Assembly: GCA_934255105.1 (NCBI GenBank) | Contig: CAKQNH010000402.1 | Coordinates: 1 to 5,391, forward strand | Source of the DNA: an uncultured Pirellulaceae bacterium | Lineage (GTDB): Bacteria > Planctomycetota > Planctomycetia > Pirellulales > Pirellulaceae | Length of the DNA: 5,391 bases | Direction: 5' to 3' | Shown here: positions 1 through 5,391 of the stretch, one piece after another | Numbering within the stretch: position 1 is the stretch's first letter | How the letters are laid out: each line of letters begins with the position of its first letter | Notes under the pieces: model-generated | What the model saw: only the letters and a program-made list of their open reading frames with translations | Told to the model about the DNA's origin: nothing | Databases searched by the model: none | Program-made: the position numbers and the translations under genes

Positions 1-85
1 AATCGCTTTCTAAAGCAATTGCTCGTAGAACGATTGTCCCAATCGTTTCTTAAAACACGTTGTCCCAATCGCTTTCTAAAGCAAC
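1..85. repeat. Cluster of three short intergenic repeats with palindromic cores
   Basis: Three related units occur in tandem. Copy A (1-18) and copy C (67-84) share the identical 18-mer AATCGCTTTCTAAAGCAA. Copy B (41-55) is a diverged version (AATCGTTTCTTAAAA). Copies B and C are each preceded by TTGTCCC, giving the shared 12-mer TTGTCCCAATCG at 34-45 and 60-71, a 26-bp period. The left edge probably cuts the equivalent leader of copy A. Copies A and C contain a small dyad, GCTTT-CT-AAAGC (5-16 and 71-82). No coding frame is evident. The irregular spacing (40 then 26 bp) and diverged middle copy argue against a CRISPR array. A dispersed REP-like element or a regulatory-site cluster are both possible. 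The repetition is seen directly; its role is unknown. Confidence 0.75.
29..47. repeat. Perfect 8-bp inverted repeat with 3-nt loop
   Basis: AACGATTG (29-36), TCC (37-39) and CAATCGTT (40-47) form a perfect 8-bp stem with a 3-nt loop inside the repeat cluster. It uses the start of repeat copy B as its right arm, so the sequence between copies A and B complements the repeat itself. A second perfect palindrome, AGCAATTGCT, lies at 14-23 over the end of copy A. No T-tract follows on the + strand, so this does not look like an intrinsic terminator. A REP-like hairpin or a protein-binding dyad are the likelier options. Confidence 0.6.
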
Positions 86-430
86 TGAGGACGCTTGCTC
101 TCCCTACCTCAAAGTTGAAGTCGGATGTAGCACCAGATTGGCACTCCACACCGCCTGCCCAACGCGCATGCGTTGCTTAAGCGGAGACCTGCGCGCCAGC
201 GTCCCCTACGGACCAACAAACTTGTGAGGAGCACGGCTTCCTTGAGGGAGGTTCACCACGCGTCAGTTACTTTTATTTTTGATTCCGTGCTAAGACACAC
301 AGCTAAGGGTGTTTCAGCTTACGTTGGCTCCACTTAGAATGCAACCGTTTGCCAGTAGGATGCTCGCACAATTTGTCATGTCGAGCGCCCTTACGATCGA
401 TCTCGATTCAACTACACGACAACAGCTATC
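86..430. other. Non-coding leader upstream of the symporter gene
   Basis: About 345 bp with no convincing gene on either strand. The symporter frame is closed by a TAG at 356-358 and has no ATG between there and 431. Visible structure is limited. A 6-bp hairpin CAACGC-GCAT-GCGTTG sits at 160-175. A 7-bp inverted repeat, AGCACGG (230-236) with CCGTGCT (285-291), encloses a smaller stem around 238-251 that needs one G-T pair. A T-rich run lies at 270-281. A possible -10 box TAGAAT is at 335-340, about 90 nt before the start codon, but without a good -35. None of these is strong enough to name a regulator, riboswitch or promoter with confidence. Confidence 0.5.
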
Positions 431-2302
431 ATGATCCTGACCACTATCGACTACCTAGTAATCGCAGCGTACTTCGCCACCACGCTTGCGATTGGACTTT
501 GGTTTCGCAAGCGAGCCAGCCAGGACATTGCCGAATACTTCATCTCGGGACGCTCATTGCCGTGGTGGATTGCGGGCACTTCAATGGTCGCTACGACGTT
601 TGCCGCCGACACACCGTTGGCGGTGACAGGACTGACAATCCAACACGGTCTGGCGGGTAACTGGGTTTGGTGGTCGTTCGCACTGGGAGGGATGATCACC
701 GTGTTTGTCTACGCCAAACTGTGGCGGCGCAGCGGTGTGATGACAGACGTTGAACTGGTGGAAATGCGATACTCTGGCAAACCGGCCGCATTGCTGCGCG
801 GTTCGCGGGCGATCTATCTGGCTCTGCTGGTCAATCCGATCATCATCGGTTGGGTAACGTCCGCCATGTTTATGGTGCTCGACGAAACCATCTTGTTTGA
901 AGTGCCCGCATCGGGCATCGAGCTGGCGTTGCTGGGCGAAAACGCACTTGTGGTTCGGCCCTGGCTAATCATTTTTGGTACGCTGGCGATGGTCGGTGTG
1001 TACGGCACACTGTCAGGCATGTGGGGCGTGGCGGTAGCAGATGCATTGCAGTTTTGCTTGGCCATGTTCGGCTGCATCGCCTTGGCGTGGCTGGCGATCG
1101 CACACTTCGGCAGCGCGGCCCAACTCGAAGCCAAAGTGATCGAGAATTTTGGCGCAGGTGGCACGGCGGCGTTTGATTTGATTCCGGATTTTTCAGGCGA
1201 CAACGCGTGGCTGCCACTGCATGTATTTTTGCTGTTGCTATTGGTCCAGTGGTGGGCGACCTGGTATCCGGGTGCAGAACCCGGCGGAGGTGGCTTCGTC
1301 GTTCAGCGCATGGCGGCCTGCAAGGATGAACGGCACTCGTTGCTGGCAACCCTATGGTTTCAAATCGCACACTATTGTATCCGACCGTGGCCGTGGATGA
1401 TCGTGGCGTTGGCAGCGCTGGCCATGTACCCGGATCTTCGTCAAGGTGAACTAGCTGACCCCGCCTTCAACTCGGGCGTTGGTTACCCTCGCGTGATGCG
1501 CGACCTCAGCCCACCGGGACTGCGTGGCCTGCTGACGGTCACCTTCCTCGCAGCGTTCATGTCAACGCTGAGCACTCAGATGAACTGGGGTGCATCGTAT
1601 TTGGTTCGCGATATCTACCAACGATTCATCCACCCCGACGCCGGAGAGCCGGAATTGAACCGCGCATCACGATATGCGTCAGTAATCGTATTGTTGGCCG
1701 GTGGAGTCGCTTCGATATTGATGTTTGGACAGTCCGTGGACTCCGCCTGGCGGTTGCTCTTAGCACTCGGGGCGGGGACGGGAGCGGTGTTCATGTTGCG
1801 CTGGTTTTGGTGGCGCATCAACGCGTGGACCGAGATTGTTTCCATGTTCGGTTCGCTGGTGTTCTTCTTCAGTATCGAGCCGATCGCGGTCGCGACGGGC
1901 TTGATTGCGCCGGCTGATGTCGGCCCTGTGCTCGTCCCCGAGGTCAAGATGTTCCTGGTCGCCATGTTAACGATCGTGTTGTGGCTGATCGTGACCTGGA
2001 TAACGCCGCCGGTCGATGCCGCCACGCTTGATCTTTTCTATCAGAAGGTGAGACCAGGTGGCCCTTTTTGGAAACCGGTAGCCGAGCGCAATCCGGATGT
2101 GAAAGTTGATCAGGATCTAAGGCTATCGTTCTTTGCGGCGATTTGTGCAACTGGCATCGTTTACACCGTTTTGCCCGGCATCGGCAATTTGATCTTCGGC
2201 CATTACCAAGCCGCGCTCGTGTGTGGTGTCATCGCTGTCGTCTTGACCGCGATTGTGGCAGTGCTAGTCAAGCGGTTGACGCGGGTGAATTTAGAGTCCT
2301 AG
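431..2302 (+). CDS. Sodium:solute symporter (SSS family) inner-membrane transporter
   Basis: Predicted Na+-coupled importer of the SSS family (TC 2.A.21, LeuT fold), 623 residues with roughly 14-15 hydrophobic segments from residues 6-23 to 590-613. Family marks visible in the sequence: the N-terminal 'FISGRSLPWW' (37-46); the broken first core helix 'GTSMVATTFAADTP' (49-62); 'GGFVVQRMAACKDE' (287-300), matching the family's QR-x-x-A-x-KDE loop; and 'FMSTLSTQMNWGASYLVRDIY' near 376-396, where Ser378/Thr379 match the helix-8 hydroxyl residues of the Na2 sodium site. The 'WWATWYPGAEPGGGG' stretch (274-288) and the cytoplasmic 'FYQKVRPGGPFWKPV' segment (536-550) typify a subgroup I associate with Planctomycetes and Bacteroidetes. 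The substrate cannot be read from sequence; sugars, sialic acid or cell-wall sugars are options. The start is the only ATG after the in-frame TAG at 356-358, with no clear Shine-Dalgarno. It converges on the hydrolase gene. Confidence 0.93.
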   Translation: MILTTIDYLVIAAYFATTLAIGLWFRKRASQDIAEYFISGRSLPWWIAGTSMVATTFAADTPLAVTGLTIQHGLAGNWVWWSFALGGMITVFVYAKLWRRSGVMTDVELVEMRYSGKPAALLRGSRAIYLALLVNPIIIGWVTSAMFMVLDETILFEVPASGIELALLGENALVVRPWLIIFGTLAMVGVYGTLSGMWGVAVADALQFCLAMFGCIALAWLAIAHFGSAAQLEAKVIENFGAGGTAAFDLIPDFSGDNAWLPLHVFLLLLLVQWWATWYPGAEPGGGGFVVQRMAACKDERHSLLATLWFQIAHYCIRPWPWMIVALAALAMYPDLRQGELADPAFNSGVGYPRVMRDLSPPGLRGLLTVTFLAAFMSTLSTQMNWGASYLVRDIYQRFIHPDAGEPELNRASRYASVIVLLAGGVASILMFGQSVDSAWRLLLALGAGTGAVFMLRWFWWRINAWTEIVSMFGSLVFFFSIEPIAVATGLIAPADVGPVLVPEVKMFLVAMLTIVLWLIVTWITPPVDAATLDLFYQKVRPGGPFWKPVAERNPDVKVDQDLRLSFFAAICATGIVYTVLPGIGNLIFGHYQAALVCGVIAVVLTAIVAVLVKRLTRVNLES

Positions 2303-2314
2303 CGAAACTCGCTA
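2300..2314 (+). terminator. Small hairpin overlapping the symporter stop codon (weak terminator candidate)
   Basis: TAGCGA (2300-2305), AAC loop, TCGCTA (2309-2314) form a perfect 6-bp stem whose left arm includes the TAG stop codon. The following bases (AGCCTTCTCAG) lack a real T-tract, so this is at best a weak or factor-assisted stop signal. The remaining convergent gap to 2496 shows no stronger hairpin on either strand, only a minor direct repeat GAACAAC at 2412-2418 and 2432-2438. Confidence 0.25.
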
Positions 2315-2496
2315 AGCCTTCTCAGCACTAATTAGGCAGGCGCATCATCAGCTACGGACCTTGAAGCCAAAGCGACAGAAACTCCCAACGACGGCGATAC
2401 TAATCAAATGGGAACAACATTGTCATCATGAGAACAACGATGAATCGAATCGCTGAAGAACTGAACGCCAATCCATCGGGTGAGCTGGAAGACTGG

Positions 2497-4320
2497 TCAA
2501 CGAGTAGAAGTTGACGTTGGCGTGTCCGCCCCGAAGCATGTCGATATCTCGACACCCAACATTTGATCTGCGTTGATTCTGCCTGCAATCTCTGCGAACG
2601 TTAGCCCCTGCTCCCGAGCGAGGCGAGAATAGTTTGCGAACGGCTTCAATTTGTCGATCAGGTCGGTCGGCTCAACTCGTTTCTTTTCCAACGGGTTCGG
2701 CGACTCGACGATGTAATACTGCAATCCGTTGTCCGACGCCGACTGCAGGGTATTGCCGAGTACGTTCGTCAGGAACCCGAACGCCTCCTCAGACGAATCC
2801 TCCGAAACGGTCGGGGCGAAGAGGATCGCGGTGGCAGCATGGACCGTCGGTGGCAGCACGCGCGGGCAGTCGCGAGTCAGGCGGTACACCGGTGCGCCGG
2901 TCTGAACATCGGTCTTGATTGGTTCCGGAACAGCTTGGTAACTCATGCCATCGGACTCCTTCAACGATTCGTCCGGATAGAACAATGCGGTGATCTCGAC
3001 TCCGTCCTTCTTCAGTCGCGAGGCTAGTCCATCGGGTCGGCCTATTTCAGATCCGTCGGCGACCAAAACGATTTTCGTCCCTTTCAAAGTGCTGAGCGAC
3101 TGCACGGGCGGTTTCGGCGATTCCACAATTTCGCGCCGAATTGCATTGACCGCGATAACGCCGACTCGCGCGGCGGTCGGATAGATGTTCGGCGTCTTCC
3201 CGAACGGATGTCGGCGGTTGCCCAGCACGACCACGAACAGGTCGAGGTCCGGGTCGATCCAGATGGAAGTCCCGGTCCAACCGCCATGGCCGATCGCACG
3301 CGGAGTCATGTTCCAAGGCCGGTTCTTGCTTCCCGAGCGCTTATCCCATTTGAGACCGCGAATTCCGGCAGATACCGTTTGCGGTGCGATCATCTTTTCA
3401 AACGTCGCTTCGTGAAATAGGGTCGTTTGTGTGCCGTCCTGTTTGACAAGCGTACCCTTGCCCAGCCATAGCGCGGAGAGGATGGCCAAGTCCGGCGCAG
3501 TAGAAAACAGGCCGCAATGTCCCGCGACTCCCCCCAGATTGTACGACCGGTAGTCGTTGACCACCCCCTTGAACCACACGTCGCCGCGAGTCTCCGTCGC
3601 CGCTGCTCGTTTGCGACGTTCCGCATCGGGATTGTGCATCGTATCGAACATCCCCAGCGGACGGTACATTTTCTCAATCGTGAATGTCCGCAGGTCCTGT
3701 CCGGATACCTTTTCCACGATATGCCCGAGTATCAGCGTATTGTTGTCTTTGTAATCAAATCGCTCCCCCACGGGGTACTGCAATCCTAGTCCGCAAAGTA
3801 GATCCCAGAGCTCCTCCTTCGTCCCTTGGGTCTGGTTGTAGTAGTCCATGATTCCCGACGTATGGGTCATGCAGTTCCAGACGGTGATCCGTTCCTTGCC
3901 GTTGACGCCGAATTCCGGAAAGTACTTTACGATCAGATCATCCGGCGAGATCTTTCCTTGATCGATCAGGACTGCCAGCGCGGTCGCAGTACATGCAACT
4001 TTCGTGACCGAGGCGAGATCGAATAGGGTATCAAGGGTTATCTTTTCTTTCTCAGGATAGAACTGCCGATAGCCATATCCTTTGAGGAAGCACAGTTTGT
4101 TCCCACGGCCAATCGCAACGACCGCACCAGGTGTATGGCCAATTTCAATCGTCTGTTCGACGACTGCATCGATATCCTTCAAAACCGCCGGATCCATACC
4201 GATTATTTCCGGCTCGACCCGCTCCAGCCAGTGGGGCGAATGCTCCTCCGCGCTGGCGGTTGAAAGCAACATGAAGACGGGAGTTACCAGCAGGCAGGCT
4301 GCTAATAGGAATGTTTTCAT
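2497..4320 (-). CDS. Exported serine hydrolase (beta-lactamase/S12 family) with degenerate NamZ-like (DUF1343) C-terminal domain
   Basis: 607 residues from ATG 4320. Residues 1-24 form a signal peptide (MK, hydrophobic core, cleavage likely after ASA24), so the enzyme acts outside the cytoplasmic membrane. Residues ~35-395 are a beta-lactamase/S12 domain (PF00144): nucleophile motif S104-V-T-K107, second motif Y190-K-D in 'FDYKDNNTLILG' (usually YxN or YSD), and third motif 'GHGGWTGTS' (H345-G-G). Family members are D-amino-acid peptidases, esterases or amidases as well as beta-lactamases; the substrate here is unknown. After a proline-containing linker (~397-410), residues ~411-596 resemble the N-terminal half of NamZ: 'LKGTKIVLV', 'TDVQTGAPVYRL' (470-481), 'IVESPNPL' (537-544) and 'QGLTFAEIAGRIN' (571-583). 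The NamZ signature FSPEHG reads FYPDES (447-452), DRPNP reads ESPNP, and the RHGMT histidine is Gln571. The C-terminal half is absent, so this domain is probably non-catalytic. It lies 34 bp downstream of the kinase gene, likely co-transcribed. Confidence 0.9.
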   Translation of the reverse strand: MKTFLLAACLLVTPVFMLLSTASAEEHSPHWLERVEPEIIGMDPAVLKDIDAVVEQTIEIGHTPGAVVAIGRGNKLCFLKGYGYRQFYPEKEKITLDTLFDLASVTKVACTATALAVLIDQGKISPDDLIVKYFPEFGVNGKERITVWNCMTHTSGIMDYYNQTQGTKEELWDLLCGLGLQYPVGERFDYKDNNTLILGHIVEKVSGQDLRTFTIEKMYRPLGMFDTMHNPDAERRKRAAATETRGDVWFKGVVNDYRSYNLGGVAGHCGLFSTAPDLAILSALWLGKGTLVKQDGTQTTLFHEATFEKMIAPQTVSAGIRGLKWDKRSGSKNRPWNMTPRAIGHGGWTGTSIWIDPDLDLFVVVLGNRRHPFGKTPNIYPTAARVGVIAVNAIRREIVESPKPPVQSLSTLKGTKIVLVADGSEIGRPDGLASRLKKDGVEITALFYPDESLKESDGMSYQAVPEPIKTDVQTGAPVYRLTRDCPRVLPPTVHAATAILFAPTVSEDSSEEAFGFLTNVLGNTLQSASDNGLQYYIVESPNPLEKKRVEPTDLIDKLKPFANYSRLAREQGLTFAEIAGRINADQMLGVEISTCFGADTPTSTSTR

Positions 4321-4331
4321 GTCAGTGCTCG

Positions 4332-4336
4332 CTCCA
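4332..4336 (-). promoter_or_regulatory. Ribosome binding site deciding the hydrolase start
   Basis: On the minus strand TGGAG lies 11 nt before ATG 4320. This favours that start over the longer frame opening at 4353, whose first codon is TTG. The ATG also places a normal signal peptide exactly at the N-terminus, whereas the TTG start would add 11 residues (MNWFFSGASTD) in front of it. Both points agree on the shorter protein. Confidence 0.6.
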
Positions 4337-4354
4337 GAAAAAAACCAATTCAAT

Positions 4355-5278
4355 CTACCTCGAACGCAAAATTTCGCTCGCGACTTGGTGGCATTGGCCG
4401 AGGTAACCGCTGCCGAACATGTTCAGATGGTTGAGCAGATGATAGAGCACATAGACGTTAATGCGACGCTGCCAACCATCGGCCAGCGGCCAAGTGCTTT
4501 GGTAGGCGTCGTAAAACGCTGGTGGGCAGGAGCCAAACAACTTGAGCATCCCAAATTCCGCTTCGCGGCAACCATTGTAAACTGCCGGGTCGATGATCAC
4601 AGGCGCGCCAGGTAGATTCTCGTCCGTGGCGCCAAAAAGATAATTACCGCTCCAGAGATCGCCATGCAGTAGCGAGGTTTCATTCGCGCGGCCGGCCAGC
4701 AGTGTGGACATTGCTGCAACAATCGCCTCGCCTTGGCGACGCAACTTCGCGTCGGCCAGTCGCTGGTCGACGGCCCAGCGAAGTTGGTAGCCGATGCGAT
4801 TTTGAGCGACAAATTCGACCCAATTATCGGTCGCCGTGTTGAGCTGCACCGCCGCACCGAGGAAATTGTCGCGCGGCCAACCAATCTGGGCACCGGCGGT
4901 CACGCGATGCAACTCCGCCAATTGTCGACCGAACTGTTCGAAGAATTCGTGCGCTACAGGCTGCGGCTCAATCCACTCGGTAACCAACCAAGATCGCTCG
5001 GCGACTGTCCCCACAGCGATCGGTTTGGGTACGCTAATTGACTCAGTTGAGCCCAGCGCAATCAATCCGTCCCACTCGCTTTGAAAATTGTCGATAAAAC
5101 CGGGCGCGTTCGATTTGGCGAATACGCTGCGATTGCCCAGCCGGTTCGACGTCAGCCCGATTTGCATAGCATTGCTGATGCAGCCACCACCGACCGGTCG
5201 AACTTGAGTTATCTCGGTGCTCGGATCGATCAGGTGACGAAATGCTGACGAGACATCAGAAGCAGTTGGTGAATTCAT
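4355..5278 (-). CDS. Fructosamine kinase family protein (FN3K / YniA-like)
   Basis: 307 residues, close to the usual ~290-310 of the family (PF03881, protein-kinase-like/APH fold). Members phosphorylate ketoamine adducts (ribulosamines, erythrulosamines, fructosamines) on proteins or small amines, making them unstable so that the amine is freed; bacterial members act in the cytoplasm. Visible features: glycine-rich nucleotide loop 'VGGGCISNAMQI' (29-40) with Cys33; 'VFAK' (52-55) carrying the ATP-binding lysine; 'WLVTEWIE' hinge (97-104); 'LAELHRV' (120-126); catalytic loop 'LLHGDLWSGN' (203-212, Asp207 as base, Asn212 for metal); 'IIDPAVYNGCREAEFGM' (228-244, Asp230 as the DFG-equivalent metal ligand); and 'LNHLNMFGSGY' (282-292). 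All key kinase residues are intact. The start ATG at 5278 has no clear Shine-Dalgarno, but the next Met lies inside the nucleotide loop. It is the first gene of a probable two-gene unit with the hydrolase. The true substrate is not shown by the sequence. Confidence 0.92.
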   Translation of the reverse strand: MNSPTASDVSSAFRHLIDPSTEITQVRPVGGGCISNAMQIGLTSNRLGNRSVFAKSNAPGFIDNFQSEWDGLIALGSTESISVPKPIAVGTVAERSWLVTEWIEPQPVAHEFFEQFGRQLAELHRVTAGAQIGWPRDNFLGAAVQLNTATDNWVEFVAQNRIGYQLRWAVDQRLADAKLRRQGEAIVAAMSTLLAGRANETSLLHGDLWSGNYLFGATDENLPGAPVIIDPAVYNGCREAEFGMLKLFGSCPPAFYDAYQSTWPLADGWQRRINVYVLYHLLNHLNMFGSGYLGQCHQVASEILRSR

Positions 5279-5300
5279 GAGCGGGTTATCAATAATCCGA

Positions 5301-5347
5301 GTTAAACAACTTGCGTCGGCTCGCTGAAATCGTTTAACGCCGAGCCG
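5301..5347. repeat. Two interlocked inverted repeats in the kinase leader
   Basis: GTTAAAC (5301-5307) pairs with GTTTAAC (5332-5338), and CGGCTCG (5317-5323) pairs with CGAGCCG (5341-5347). Both are perfect 7-bp inverted repeats, and their arms alternate (1-2-1'-2'), the order of an H-type pseudoknot if transcribed. As DNA they could equally be two overlapping operator dyads. They lie 23-69 bp upstream of the kinase ATG on the minus strand, and before the TATAAT box that faces right. The pairing is seen directly; function is inference and chance is possible. Confidence 0.45.
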
Positions 5348-5361
5348 CAGAAAGTCGCTTC

Positions 5362-5367
5362 TATAAT
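5362..5367 (+). promoter_or_regulatory. Candidate -10 box for a rightward gene leaving the window
   Basis: A perfect TATAAT lies 21 nt before an ATG occupying the last three bases (5389-5391). No recognisable -35 sits 16-18 bp upstream: those positions fall in the right arm of the CGGCTCG/CGAGCCG inverted repeat, which would suit a regulator-dependent promoter. The spacing would give a very short leader. The gene itself cannot be judged because only its possible first codon is visible. Confidence 0.3.
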
Positions 5368-5391
5368 GCTAATTGTTAAGCAGCCAGTATG

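Noticed and set aside
1..85. CRISPR array
   Set aside because: Only three copies, with unequal spacing (40 and 26 bp between starts), a diverged middle copy and almost no spacer between B and C.
969..1370. Minus-strand open frames inside the symporter
   Set aside because: Arginine-, proline- or serine-rich shadow translations typical of the complement of GC-rich coding sequence, with no domain signature.
2400..2588. Small minus-strand frame of 62 codons at the hydrolase 3' end
   Set aside because: Overlaps the hydrolase end in another frame, shows no family features and no continuation of the NamZ domain.
4270..4320. Lipoprotein lipobox (LAAC, residues 6-9 of the hydrolase)
   Set aside because: The cysteine is too close to the N-terminus and is followed by the rest of the hydrophobic core and a clear ASA cleavage site, so ordinary signal peptidase I export fits better.
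4321..4353. Longer hydrolase starting at 4353
   Set aside because: The first codon would be TTG, it would put 11 residues in front of a normal signal peptide, and a TGGAG ribosome site points to ATG 4320.
4338..4390. Intrinsic terminator between kinase and hydrolase (7-T run on the minus strand)
   Set aside because: The sequence before the T run has only a loopless palindrome (GCGAAATTTTGC type) inside the kinase end, not a stable hairpin next to the Ts.
5389..5391. Start of a further + strand gene
   Set aside because: Only an ATG is visible, without a Shine-Dalgarno; it cannot be supported as a coding feature from this window.

Overview
The window looks like chromosomal DNA from a Planctomycetes-type bacterium, probably Pirellulaceae-like. 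This is inferred from three things: the style of the proteins (a 'WYPGAEPGGGG' sodium:solute symporter and a secreted serine hydrolase joined to a NamZ-like domain), starts mostly without a Shine-Dalgarno sequence, and a moderately GC-rich composition with loosely packed genes. No rRNA or other marker gene is present, so the phylum call is tentative.

Layout: 1-85 holds three copies of a short palindromic intergenic repeat, cut by the left edge. 86-430 is non-coding leader sequence. 431-2302 (+) encodes a 623-residue sodium:solute symporter. 2303-2496 is a short convergent gap with one small hairpin at the symporter stop codon. 2497-4320 (-) encodes an exported serine hydrolase of the beta-lactamase/S12 fold with a C-terminal domain that resembles the N-terminal half of the exo-N-acetylmuramidase NamZ (DUF1343) but has lost its signature residues. 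4355-5278 (-) encodes a fructosamine-kinase-family protein just upstream of the hydrolase on the same strand. 5279-5391 is a leader region with two interlocked inverted repeats and a TATAAT box facing right, perhaps serving a gene that begins at the right edge.

How the genes may fit together: the kinase and the hydrolase are 34 bp apart and probably share a transcript. One acts in the cytoplasm on glycated or sugar-modified amines, and the other is exported. The symporter converges on them and could import a small solute. NamZ, S12 serine hydrolases and symporters are found together in cell-wall sugar recovery loci of other bacteria, so a link to peptidoglycan turnover is possible. The window contains no murQ, kinase or NagZ gene to support it, so this remains inference. 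The most interesting item is the hydrolase/degenerate-NamZ fusion. The second is the kinase's P-loop cysteine, a position known as a redox switch in eukaryotic relatives.
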